This document shows positions 1 through 11,293 of a stretch of DNA of 64,000 nt, one piece after another (position 1 is the stretch's first letter; each line of letters opens with the position of its first letter). Origin of the DNA: Paramyrothecium sp. XJ0827. Taxonomy: Eukaryota; Ascomycota; Sordariomycetes; Hypocreales; Stachybotryaceae. The stretch lies in contig JAJFPB010000007.1 of the NCBI GenBank assembly GCA_020881915.1, forward strand, positions 3,100,001-3,164,000. The letters run 5' to 3'. A program made the translations under genes and the position numbers. A model generated the notes under the pieces. The model saw only the letters and a list, made by a program, of their open reading frames with translations. It did no database searches and was not told the DNA's origin.

Positions 1-3000
1 CAGGTAGAATTTGCTGGGTGTGGCTAGTATAATCTGCACAAAAGTCGACCTGCCAGTAGCTGTCAATAAGGCAGCAATCGCTGTTAGACATTAGGTTGCT
101 GATCAGAGGGGTTAAGATTACTGCTGTCCCAGACCCCGATCAAAGCTCTGCCACCCTGCTCATTCACCCGTCCAGGTGGTTACGCCATTTTACCATCCGT
201 CACTCCATGGGTCCTCCCCGTGTTCAACAGCCAAAAGATTGGGGCACATCTGCGACGCACAGCTTAGAGCACGCACTGGCTCCTTGTAGAGATCACATCA
301 GTGTGATGTCAACCCACGGAAGTGCAAGGAGTTATACTTCACCAACAATCGAACGCCGGGCGATGGACCCCTCGCCTCTTCTCCGGTCCCGGGCACCCTC
401 CGTGCCATCTCCTGTATACCTGGTGGGTCGTGTGGTGGGTTTCCGCAACCACTTTTGCAAGGTCATTGATATGTCTCTAGTGGTATGGAAAAAGGGACCC
501 TCCGTTGGCATGGACGAAAGGCCTTGTCCCTTACACCATGTTGAAGAAGAACTGTTTCTGTGTCTTGGATGCCAAGATGCCAAGATGCCATTGACCAACG
601 CGAAAATGGCTTGCAAAAGCCCGATTATACAAATATATCGATGTAATTGCGATTCACCACAATGCATCATCAGAAATTCCGCGCGATGTTGTAGTGGCTT
701 TGAAGAGAGCTTGCGTCGTTCAGAGGTTTGCGACCCGAAGTAAAACATCGCTTCAAAATCCCAGCGAGGTTGGATCTGCATCCCATCCAATGCCATCCCC
801 AGCTTCCGCGAGCACGAATTGCGCTGACGACAGCTCCCGCCGGCATTGGACGGTCAAATGACAATACTTCTCCTAATTACATGTGTGAATTGGTTGATAA
901 AGATACACCCATGTTCTTGGAGTCAGTACTAGCTGGTTCCCCCAAACCACCTGCCTGCTCACAATACGGCATGCACGGTCCTCGACACCTTGCCCCCTTA
1001 CCCCTCTTTCGTCCCTGGGCCTTGTACCATCGTACGTGTCTGATTCGCTTGTCTTAAGGTTGGGATCACGCTGTGGTCCATGGCAAAAGGAACAGATCAA
1101 GCATGGTAGTCCAAAAGCGATCTTGCTGCCTCACCATGTACGTCACTAATGACAATGGCCATCTGCCCACGCGCTTGACGGTCGGCTCATGACTCGTGTC
1201 AGTCAGTAGCTGCATGTCCAGATTTCGGACCATGGGAGAAGACCGAGCTGCCACATGCTGATCGCCGTGGAAGTGGGGGAGACATTGGCCCGATTCACAA
1301 TTTCAATTTGATAAACACCCGGTGTCCCTCATGATGTGCCAGCGACCCCCAAAGGGACCTCCCAAAGGAGTCATCTAGCGCACGAATTACAAAGAAGAGG
1401 CCCAGTCAAGGATCCAAAAAACTCCCCTCGGGCTGCCATCTTATTGACACTGTCCCTCAGCCGCGGAAAAAGGATGACGTAGCGAGGCACAGTATGCCAG
1501 GGGGTACCCACAGAACCTTTCAGGTTCCAACTCGCTTTCGATCAGCCTTCTTATCGAGATTGCACCCTGGGCGGCCACATCTACTCTGATAGCCTGTGTT
1601 ACAAGCTCTCATGCTGTGAAGCATCGGAACAAGCTTTGCTGGCTTTTGTCCTACAAATGCGCTTTTCGTGTTGGTAGAAGCATTAAGCAAAGCGAAAGGG
1701 TATGATCTTTCCCAATACAAGGCAGCGTACGAGCTGAGCAGTCCGTCTTAGGTCTAGACCAGGCTCTTAAAATTTACATTTCAATGAGTAAGGTAGGTAC
1801 TCAACTGTATTGTACAAAAAATCCGTAATCGTCCGGGAACGTTTCCGTGCATCATGATTAGCTTAGGCTTAGAAAACTGTGGATGACATAGTCCACTCAC
1901 GGAATCCAAGCATGTACTCATGAAACCAGAGCATGAATTCAAGGAATCAAAGCATTTATGTATGGAACATGAAGTGGGTTGTGATTTCCAATATAATTTT
2001 TAAGTCTTTTCCAAAGTCAACGATGCAGGCTCGTTGGTGTGCGTATGTCAAACCGGACCAAGCTCCATGCAAGGACATTCACGAAGAGGATCGAGGTATA
2101 TGGGGGACAAGGAACGATGAGCCGCCGTGGTAGGCGGGAATTAGATGCATTAATGCTAGCCTTGTTATCGTCACTCTCACAAGCTGGGGGCGGACAATAA
2201 CAAGTAAACACAAAGCTCTGTTTTTAATAAGTCTTGCATGATGGGTTCAATTAAGGGCGAAACTGTTATCTTTGGGGCTTTCCCAATATCGCTGTGATGG
2301 TGACGGGAGAAGGTCTTGCCAGTAATTCAGTGTCCGGGACAATTCAACCAATGTATGATAAGATTGGGCATGCCAGGCTGGATCAGCAATACCATCACCG
2401 ACCATTTGTTCGAGGGCTATGGTCTAGGGTAGCTTGCTCCCAAGGCTGGTTCCACTGCTAAAGGAAGAAAAAAATCATAGATATATCCTAAATATATCCT
2501 AAAAATCTCCTAAAAATCCCCCCTGAAACTTGTAAAAAACTTATAAAAACCTGAAAAAATAATAGCATCATTAGTCATTATTCTGATCAAGTCATTTTAT
2601 TTATTACTTACTACTTGGTGTGCTATCCAAATGCCTGCAGTGAAACTGAGATTCGAGAAATCTCGGAGTCTTTGACCGCTGTCTCACGTTCGTTTATCCG
2701 CCAATAAGTGCTTGTTCCATTCGGCGGTCTGGCTCACCCCGGAACCCTGATGGCCTGACGAGCCAGGGGACCAAGCAAGGGCCCTGCTGTTAGCGACTGT
2801 GACAGGTTACCAGAAACCGACCACCATGGGATCCTTCCCAGATCCCTGAAATTGATAGCTCACCTTGACGGGTATCGACATCGCCTGCGGAAGTCACCGG
2901 CGCCATGTCAACTGTCCACTGCTCATTCACCAAGTCGGCGCGAATCGCAGACCATTCTCGATATGACCTGCCTCGTTTCCGAGGAGAGCAACTTGCGATA

Positions 3001-3994
3001 ATTGAGCTGGGGCTATCTTTCTCGTCTCATGACCACGAATTCTGCAGAGACGACAATGGCGTTAGCTTCATGCACAAGACATAACACAAACCCACCCTGA
3101 GAATGCCAGCAGTGTGCGAGCTCGCTTGGAGCGGTGAGGACGGGAGCAATTCTGGCTTCAACTGCAGGCCCAATGCACGGAAACCGACCGTGACATAAAA
3201 AGCCGGGTCCTTTTTCTGTCTCAGCACGACCTGAGTCGGCTGTCCGTTGTGCAACCGGTGTGTACTTGCTGCGATCCCTGGCAGGACGACGAACCTGCGC
3301 ATCGGGTCGGCGCATCGACGGAAGTCTGCACTCTCTGCGCCGAGAATCTCGACACCCGCCGCCATTCCCGCATGTCGAAACTTCTGCCTGGTCGACAAAG
3401 CCCTTCGCACTGCCGCAGAGCCTCACCTTGGACCCAGAAAGTCCCCGAGACAGGATCCCCTCCCGAAGGCACCTGTATGCCTGCGCGTCTGGACCGCGAC
3501 CGACCATTTCTCGCCTGAGGATGCGAACATGATGAAAAGGGCGGTTTGCCGTTTCCATTGAAGACGTTGGCTGGCCCCGGCGGAGCATCGATTCTCTCTG
3601 AGAGAAGCCTGCAAGTGCGCCACGGGTATCTTGACACCTCGAAGGCCCTTTCCTCGACGATTTTCGGGCATCATCAACGGAGCAAAACTTTCGGCACGCT
3701 ACGTCTTCTGCTAGTTGCAATTGGAAGTCTTGGATGTGAGAACTGTGTCGAGGCTTCGGTTGCAGCAGGTACGTATTGTGGGCTCACCCTCAAGGTACTT
3801 GCCTTGCTTGTTTTTTCCCACCTCAATGCCCTGGGCCGTTCGGCACTTGCCCGTATTTGCGCGCAGTTCACTGCCATTCTGGTCATAATCGAAACATTCC
3901 TCCTCGACTCTCCTCCTTCAACTCGACTTCGGTGCCTCTCAGCTTTCCCGTCATCCACCACACGCCAGCTTATCCACTCCCGATCCGATCCGAT
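1..3994. other. gene-free stretch and HMT1 promoter/leader
   Basis: No reading frame here has a recognisable domain, a convincing ATG context and splice signals together. Open frames at about 96-743 (plus) and 3013-3720 (minus) have odd composition and look accidental. The last 120 bases before position 3995 are pyrimidine-rich and look like the leader of the ABC transporter gene. An 11-bp tandem repeat lies at 2481-2520. Confidence 0.6.
2481..2520. repeat. 11-bp AT-rich tandem repeat
   Basis: Two exact copies of ATATATCCTAA (2481-2491 and 2492-2502) are followed by a diverged copy AAATCTCCTAA (2503-2513) and the start of a fourth. The repeat sits in an A-rich patch of about 120 bases. Function is unknown; slippage or RIP-like decay of an older sequence would both fit. 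Confidence 0.75.
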
Positions 3995-6900
3995 ATGGCT
4001 GCGGCCGCCCCAGAACCGCCGCTAGGCTGGAAGGCCCTTTACTACGTCTATCCGATCGTGGTCTTCCTTTATTTCTCAGTCTCGCTGCTATACACCAGCG
4101 TCATCATCCACAAGCCAAAGCACTTACAGGCTTCCCAAGCGAAAGCTGCGTCGCGACGTCCCTTCCTAGGGCTCCTCTTGTGTTTGCTGTCCACCTATTT
4201 GGCTCAAATTGGTATCTTGGGAGCTCGGTCCATTATTGCCCGCCAATGGCTCATCGACGAACCTGTCATGATCAACCACCTATCCTGTGTTCTTGTCTAC
4301 GGCACACAGTTGCTGCTGCTTCTCGACCCTACATACGCCATCTCGGTTCCATTCCATGGCTCCTGGTACATCGCGCTGCCATTTGAGTTAGCCATCAGTG
4401 GCTTGGTCTTAGCTGCGAGGTTGACGACCAAATCATCCGACGCGTTCCATCTAACCATGTATTTGATGCTCGCACTGAGATGCTTCTCGCTCGTTCTATT
4501 GGTTGCATGGTCAGTCCTTGACTTCATTGTCAGGAGCAAATTCACTTCAACAGACGAGGAGCGCCAGAAGTTGCTCAACAAGGACGCACCCCTGTCCGCG
4601 AATGGTGAAGAGCCAGGCTATGGAGCGACTGAGCAGAACAACGACGCCCGCGGCAACAGACCGGAGTCTACATGGCAACGCCTGGATAGAGAAGCGCGAG
4701 AGGCCATGGAGAAGCGACTGGAAGAAAACGGCAACTGGTTCACTTACGTGAAAGAATACAAGGTACGTTTGCTGAGTCTCACGATCAAAGAACGCCACAT
4801 GATCTCTGTCTCGGTTAAAGGCCAATGGACGGGCCCTTAGTTCTTCAGCAAGAAGAATCGAAAATGAGCTTAGCTAACCACCCATAGATCATGCTGCCGT
4901 ACATCTGGCCGTTTGACGATCCCGCCCTGCAGCTCCGGGCTGTGGGTGTTGCCCTTTGCCTTCTTACATCCAACGCACTGAATGTGCTCATTCCCCGCCA
5001 AACAGGCATCATCATGGACAGCTTGAACGGTACGACTAGCGATAACCCGTGGGTTGCAGTGGCCATCTTCGCAGGGCTTCGTTTAGCCTCCTCTGCTTCC
5101 GGTGTCGAGTTTATTCGCTCGTGGTTGTGGATTCCAGTCAAATATTACTCATATGACGCATTAACGCGAGCTGCGTACTCGCACATCATGCGCTTGTCTG
5201 CCGATTTCCACGACTCCAAGAGCACTTCCGACATGACGGTGGCATTTTGGGGTGGCCGAGCCATCTCCAGTGCTGTCGAGAACATATTGCTTCAGGCAGT
5301 TCCCATGTTACTTGACCTGGCGGTTGCCGTCATCTATCTCTCTTTGACTTTCGGGGCCTACGAAGGTTTTATAATCATGGCTACCGGCACTGTGTTTCTC
5401 ATCTCCACCAATAGTCTCATGGAAAGATGCAGAAAAGCTTCTCGTGACAAGGAAAGCTACTACTACCGCGAACACTACCTTCGACAAACTGGCTTGACTG
5501 GCTGGCAGACTGTGAGCGCCTTCAACCAGATTGGGTACGAAGAAAACCGGCATGCGGAAGCAGTGACGATTCGATGGTTGAAACAGCACAAGGTTGATTA
5601 TACCTGGGCTGTCTCTATCGCATTTCAGACAATAGTTCTCACCTGCGGGCTGCTTGCCAGCGCCTTTCTCGCAGTCTCCCGCATCCAGAACGGTGCTGCG
5701 ACGCCTGGCCAATTTACCATGTTGATGATTTATTGGTCCCAGCTCACGGCTCCTCTACAGTTCTTTGCCCGGCTTGGAAAGAGCATTGGAGATAGTTTTC
5801 TCGAAGCTGAGCACCTTCTGGACATGATGAAACAGAAGCCATCTATTGAGAATAAGAAGGGAGCACGACCATTGAGATTTCTCGCGGGAGAGGTACAATT
5901 CAATAATGTGTGCTTCAGTTACGATAAGAACAAAGATATCTTGAAGGATGTGAGCCTTCTAGTTCCTGCCGGACAAACTGTGGCCTTTGTCGGGGCGACT
6001 GGGGCAGGCAAGTCGACAATGCTGAAGCTTCTGAATCGCTTTTACGATGTGACAAAGGGCTCCATTATGATAGATGGACAGAACGTTCGAGAGGTCGACT
6101 TGTATAGGTACGGAAAGATTAAACCCCTGGGAGAACATCCGTTAGCTGACAAAAGAACATCACAGCCTACGTGATCGTATTGGCGTCGTGCCTCAAAGCC
6201 CAATCTTGTTCGACGATACCATCATGAACAATGTCCGCTATGGGCGACTCACTGCTACGGACGAGGAGGTGTACGAAGCATGCCGTGCCGCTTGCATTCA
6301 CGATAAGATCGAGAGCTTCACAAATGGTAGGACCTTCCACTGAAGCCCGAAAACATTAGCGTACCCTAACGTGTATCGCAGGTTACGAGTCACATGTTGG
6401 TGAACGTGGCATGTAAGCATGCCCAAATATTTTGACGAACCGCATTAATAGCCCTACAGGAAACTATCCGGAGGTGAACTTCAACGTATTGCGATTGCTC
6501 GCGCTATTCTGAAGCAGCCCGATCTCGTGCTCCTCGACGAAGCGACTAGTGCAGTTGACACAGATACGGAACAGCAAATACAACGCTCACTGAAGGTTCT
6601 CTGCCAAGGTCGCACCACCTTCATTGTAGCGTAAGCCTTTCCCCATCATCCATACATGTGTCGTGTCATCTAATTGCGGGCAGCCATCGACTTTCCACGA
6701 TCATGAACGCAGACAAGATCATCGTCATTGAGAACGGCCAGGTGATCGAACAAGGCCACCATACCGAGTTAATCCTTGCAAAAGGTCGTTATGCAGACCT
6801 GTGGTCGAAGCAAGTATTCTTGAGACCTGATGACGATGATTCGGTCTTCGACAAAGCGGGTGATGTATTGGCCAATGACGAGAGTCGTATGCCAGGATCT

Positions 6901-8080
6901 ACTGCCTGTCCTAGCTCTGGTGACGAATCAACCAATGCTGGCGCTGGGGAGGGTGCTCAAGAGCATTTTTTGTCTTCATCCCAACAAAAAGAGGTAGATT
7001 CTGCCAAGGATAGCACGTCTTTGGCTGATTCTGACCACACATTGTAGGGATCGAAGTTAAACCCTGTCGCACCCGCCTTCACACCACGCAAGGACCCAGG
7101 GGCTAGGACTATGGCAGACAATGATCTAAAGGTACGCGAAGAGTCAGACGAAAGCGGGCTCACTGGATCAGATTCTCGTCCTTCGAAACATGTGCAGAGT
7201 ATTTGTGATAGCGCGAACCAACTCAACTGGAAAGATGCCGAAGGCCAGCCGTCCGCAACTTCCGAAGCTCTGCATGAAAGCACCGACTCTTGGAGAACGA
7301 GAGGCGAATCCTCGACTGCAAAGGTTGGAAGTGAACCCACAACGGTAGCTTCAGTGCCTGCTACAAGTCCGCAGCTTGGCGAATGCGCCCAAAGCAAGGA
7401 CAAGAGTGCGTCAGCCCCTAGCATTGAACCATGAGGCAGAGGTGTAACCAAAAGCAGGGCCCAGTTCTGAAATCTAGGCAATTCCAGAATCGGATCAGGA
7501 AGCGCCTTTCGAGAAAAACCAGGTCGTGCAGAGCCAGCTTAGAAAACCACGCTATTCTCGAAGAATTCAATCCAAGAGTGAGCCATCGCATGCTTCACAA
7601 GACTCGGAAATAGAATCAGCCAGCGACGTGAACTACCCGGATGCATTACAAGAGCTAGAAATTTCGGGAAACTTCACGTCGCTTCCCGAAGCTGATTCAC
7701 ATCTGACAGACAAGGCTCAGCGGCGCGTTTCGGCGCCATCAACGAAACACTTGGGGATAGAAGCCAACGCTCTGGCTGCACAATCCGAGCATAAGGAAAA
7801 GGCCGATCTTCAAGGAGGCACCTGCGAAGGTTCATGCTATGAGAGCAAGCCTGGAAAAACTGATGTCGGGAACCGTGAGCAAATGATCGAACAGCGGGAG
7901 ACAGACCCCGCCGCCATAACAAAGGAAAACGAGCCACCTAGAAGCCTACAAGAGCCCTTGGGTACGCAGTCAGCACGTGGAGGTCGAGGCTCCAAGCGCG
8001 GCAGATCCTCACGATACAGAGGTAGACGGGGTCGCGGGGGCTCTCGTGTCACATCTACAGGAAGCACCCGTCTGGCCTGA
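3995..8080 (+). CDS. HMT1-type ABC half-transporter (heavy-metal tolerance)
   Basis: ABC half-transporter of the HMT1/ABCB6 type, a family that in fission yeast moves phytochelatins or thiol conjugates into the vacuole. Proposed exons: 3995-4762, 4888-6107, 6166-6326, 6382-6412, 6460-6630, then 6684 onward. A hydrophobic extra N-terminal membrane domain (about residues 1-200) precedes the six-helix core. The nucleotide-binding domain is complete: Walker A GATGAGKS near residue 625, Q-loop PQSP, signature LSGGE near 729, Walker B LLDEATS near 750, and H-loop AHRLS near 785. Reading on from 6684 stops at 7047, giving 904 residues. Two further introns (7044-7106 and 7406-7487) keep the frame open to 8080, giving 1200 residues. 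The transporter identity is firm; the tail is inferred. ATG 3995 is the first in frame before the first membrane helix that follows a pyrimidine-rich leader. Confidence 0.85.
7044..8080 (+). other. probable low-complexity C-terminal tail of the HMT1-type transporter
   Basis: If GTAGGG at 7044 is a donor and the CTAG ending at 7106 an acceptor, the frame passes the TAG at 7045 and stays open. A second intron from GTGCGT (7406) to CCAG (7487) links it to a frame ending at 8080. The resulting 290-odd residues are rich in Ser, Glu and Asp, contain a basic patch [12 protein letters not shown], and end in an Arg/Gly-rich segment with RGRRGRGG. No folded domain is visible. The first donor is weak, so a 904-residue protein ending at 7047, or two splice forms, is also possible. 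Confidence 0.5.
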
Positions 8081-8520
8081 GATAACTCATATGGCAGATT
8101 CTGCAGGGTTGTCCGACCGTTTCGGTGAACCAATAACCTTGATGGAGCTGATGATTTTCTACCTACCGAACGGCTCGATGACACGGGCGGGGACGGATTC
8201 AAACGCAGCACAACATCCATAGAGCATTCAGGAGGTTTGGTACGCCGCACCTAGACTCGCAAGTCACATAATGACATGGCAATGGATGTTTGTCGCAGGA
8301 ACGGCTACGGAATGGAGGAATAGAATTATGTTCTTCGAAGACAGATGAGAAAAGTGCAGGGATCCAAGGTTTAGAGAATTTCATCTTAGTGTATAAGTAG
8401 AGTAGTCATGATGGCATAACGTTTTGCTTCCCACAGCTCGCCGGCTTGCCAAGGTATCATGTACAGATTCATAATTCCGTCTCCAAACTTCAGCATTGAC
8501 CGGAAGGTCATGGCATGTCT
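8081..8520. other. convergent intergenic region
   Basis: About 440 bases between the end of the HMT1-type tail and the stop codon of the SGT2 gene on the other strand. It should hold both 3' UTRs; nothing else is recognised. Confidence 0.5.
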
Positions 8521-9877
8521 CTACTGGCCAGCGCCGCCAGGAGGTCCGCCAGCTCCAGGACCGCCAGGAGCACCACCACCACCCATCATGTTCCTTGCCC
8601 TGTGAGACGGAACTGTCAGACGCATTCACATTGAGGGTCAAGAAGGGGGAAATTCTTGAAAGTGATGAAGGGGGATCGAGCAGCTTGGGTAAGGACTCAC
8701 ATCTCTGCAATGTTGGGGTCAGACATCAAGGCGCCAATGTCAGGCAATCCACCACCACTGTTGAACTGGCTGGCCATGTCCCGGAGACGGGGGTTGCTCA
8801 TGAGGTTGCCCATAAGCTCTGGGTTGCTCATGAGGTTCTGGGCCATGCTGGCGAACATGGGGTTGCTCATGATGGAGCTCAGGTCGGGCATGCCACCCGC
8901 GCCACCGCCGCCACCGCCGAGCATGGAGGCCAGGCCTCCAAGGTCAGGCATGCCGCCAGCGGAGCCGCCGGGAGAGGAGCGGGGCAGAGACTCCTGCTCA
9001 GCCTCCATCTCGTCGACGCGGCGCTTGGCCGTCTCGAAGCCCTTCTTCATGGCGTCGGAACCGCCGTTGCCCTCATACTCGATGCCCTTGCCGTAGGCCT
9101 CCATGGCGCCCTTGGCGTCGCCGAGAGCGAAGCGGGCGAGGCCTAGGCGAGACCAGGCCTTGGTGTAGGAGGGGTCGAGGGCAACAGCCGACTCGGCGTC
9201 GAGCTTGGCCGAGGCGTGGTCCTTGGCGGCCGAGTGTGCGGCGGCACGGTTGGAGAGGAAGACGGCGTTGCCCGGGTGGATGGACAGAGCCTGGGTGTAG
9301 AGGTCGATGGCGGTGCGGTAGTCCTTCTGGGCCATGGCGGCATTGCCCCGGCTCTTCAGGGCCTCGGCCTCCTTCTTCTGGGCATCGGAGGGCTGCTGGG
9401 CGGACGAGTCATTGGAGGCAGCGGCAGCGGAACCGGGGGCACCGCCGGCGTTCTTGAGCTTCTCGTATACGGAGTAGATCTGGAGGAGGTTCTGGGAGCC
9501 GATGGCGGCCTGGACGGCAGGCTTGTCAGCGGGGTCGACCTTGAAGGACTCGGCGATGCAGTTGATGGCAACGTCGATCGAGTCCTTGTCGTCGGCGGTG
9601 AGGGTGCCGTCGTTGGTGGAGGCCGAGAGGAAGTCGCAGATGGCGAGGGCCAGGCGCTGCTTCGAGGACTGGGAGGACGCCTGGACACGGTCAGCGACAG
9701 GTTTAAGACACTTTGCGATGGATAGGTTCAGGGACGAGAGGAACTTGAGAGGCAAAGCCGGGGTTGGTGAGGCGGGCAATGCAACGCAAAGGGATTCGCG
9801 GCCACAGAACGCCTCACCTTTGGCTGGAGAATAATGAAGTGGTGCAGGGACAGAGACAAAAATCAAGGACTTACCAT
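8521..9877 (-). CDS. SGT2/SGTA-type TPR co-chaperone
   Basis: Small glutamine-rich TPR protein, which in yeast and animals hands tail-anchored proteins from Hsp70/Hsp90 to the GET machinery in the cytosol. Exons on the minus strand: 9877-9875 (only the ATG), 9668-8701 and 8599-8521, giving 349 residues. The splice ATG|GTAAGT to CCCAG|TCC yields a start M-S-S-K-Q-R that leads straight into the SGTA N-terminal dimerisation domain. Three TPR repeats follow (about residues 110-230), with SRAAAHSAAKDHASAKLDAE-type helices. The C-terminal part carries repeated Asn-Pro/Met motifs of the STI1-like kind (SNPMFASM, SNPELMGNLM, SNPRLRDM). The last exon codes a Gly/Pro-rich tail ending in Gln. Without the micro-exon, the reading frame upstream of 9668 is intron sequence. 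Confidence 0.93.
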
Positions 9878-10449
9878 TTTGAAGGACGACAAGGAAGAGG
9901 AGAGACGGTAGGGAATGAACCGTCAGGAACGGTAAGATGACACGGTGTTGTAGGGGCGGCACAGGAAAAAGGTCGTTGGCAACAAGGAGAAAGGATCGTA
10001 GCCCCGCGATGGAGATTGTCGTTGGTTTCGGCGCCGCGGGTCGGTTGGAGGTTTTCGGGTGGGGGGTGGGCGGGGAGGGGCACGAAACGGGTTGGGTGGG
10101 CTGGAAGGTTCCATCCACTAAGGACAGGGGGAGACGCGGCGGCGTTACCTACCAAAGGTACCTCTATACCCAAGGCAAGGTTGCCACCAAATGAAGGACA
10201 TCGAGAGTCATAGATTACTGCAAAAATGCTCGTAAATATAAAGAATTTTACTCTAATAATATTAAAATCAATTTATTAATAAATGATAATAATGATACTA
10301 GAATCTTTTAAAATTCGAAGCTTTTTATTCGTATTTTGTAAGACTTTTCTTAGATTCTTCTGCTAAGAATTCCAGAACCACAAGCTTTAACAAAAGAAAC
10401 AATTATATCTGCATGTAAGCGCACCCTCTCGTCCTCTTCCATCAACGCC
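9878..10449. other. SGT2 promoter side and AT-rich patch
   Basis: The part next to SGT2 (9878-10200) is GC-rich with G/C homopolymer runs and should hold that gene's leader and promoter. It passes abruptly into an AT-rich segment at about 10201-10412. No gene is seen. Confidence 0.5.
10201..10412. other. AT-rich patch, RIP-like
   Basis: This segment is dominated by A and T, with runs of TAATAATATT and TTATTAATAAAT type, and stands out sharply from the GC-rich flanks. It directly precedes a decayed gene. Such islands in Pezizomycotina are often remains of repeats mutated by repeat-induced point mutation; here no parent element can be named. Confidence 0.5.
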
Positions 10450-11293
10450 ATGTCGCCATCTCCCGGCTCCTCGGAACTTCTCGCCAACGCTCGCAATCAA
10501 GGACCTCTCCTCGCACCGGCGCCAATCTCTCTAGGGGGTCAAAGAGCAGGACGAGTCGCCTATTGACAACCGCCTTCCTGCCGACCTGCGCCAAATCCTC
10601 TGGGAGACGTACTTTCGTGGGCATGCGATCCACATCGAGAGCTTGCGAAAGGAGCTTCGCGCCATTGAATGCACGAAGTGGGATGTCAACCATATCGGCG
10701 CACGAGGCTCACATTTTTGTGCATTCAGGTGTGCGAAGAGTAGACAATGCAACCATGTATCGCTTTTGCTAACATGCAAGAAGACGTATGCACCCCGTCT
10801 CCTTCGTCCATACCCCCAGGCTTCACACCTCATCAGCTATTTTGAATCTATACATACCCCTTATCGAGTGACTTATTTCGATTTCTCATACAACCCGCGA
10901 TGCCTCGTGACCATATCTGAGCGCCTCCCTGCAACTCACGTCGCCCTAATTTCACGAATCAACATCAATTAGGAACTCCACTGGCTCCTCTATCTCAACT
11001 CGAAAGACCCCGGCAGGGGGGAAGTCTTCTGGATAGAGCTTTGGGAGGCTCTAGCGGCCATGGAAGGGCTTAGGTGGTTGAGAGTGGAGTTGACACTTGC
11101 TAGGCCGCAGGATGCCCCGGTATTTACGGGCTTAGAATGGGCAGTATGGGAAGCGATCGAGAAAGTGAAGCAGTCTTCGTATTTCGAGCTGATACTTCCA
11201 TTTCCTGCTGCGCCTCGACTCGGGAGGAGACGCTACCATACACTATCACCCGGCAATCAATGGACGATAAGCCTGAGTAGAGATTTGAAATAA
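10450..11293 (+). pseudogene. decayed DUF7730-like (F-box-like) gene
   Basis: From about 10540 one frame reads as a DUF7730-type fungal domain: LPADLRQILWETYF, then LLLTCKKTY, then a VTYFDFSYN stretch, ending with WRVEL-like LRWLRVELTLARP. The frame is cut by a TAG at 10970-10972, after which the same frame continues to the TAA at 11291-11293. The stop is most simply a CAG-to-TAG change. The likely ATG at 10450 lies in another frame; a one-base indel in the GGGGG run near 10532-10537 would join them. Function of intact family members is unknown. I see no splice pair that removes the TAG without losing conserved residues, so I treat it as broken. Confidence 0.6.

Noticed and set aside
96..743. 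A 215-codon open frame on the plus strand
   Set aside because: It starts at a non-ATG codon and has no recognisable domain; several other frames overlap it.
3013..3720. Overlapping open frames on both strands upstream of HMT1
   Set aside because: Three minus-strand frames overlap one another, composition is rich in Arg, Ser and Cys as expected by chance in GC-rich DNA, and no domain or signal is visible.
9216..9725. Long plus-strand frame opposite SGT2
   Set aside because: Gly/Val-rich shadow of the SGT2 coding strand; no start context and no domain.
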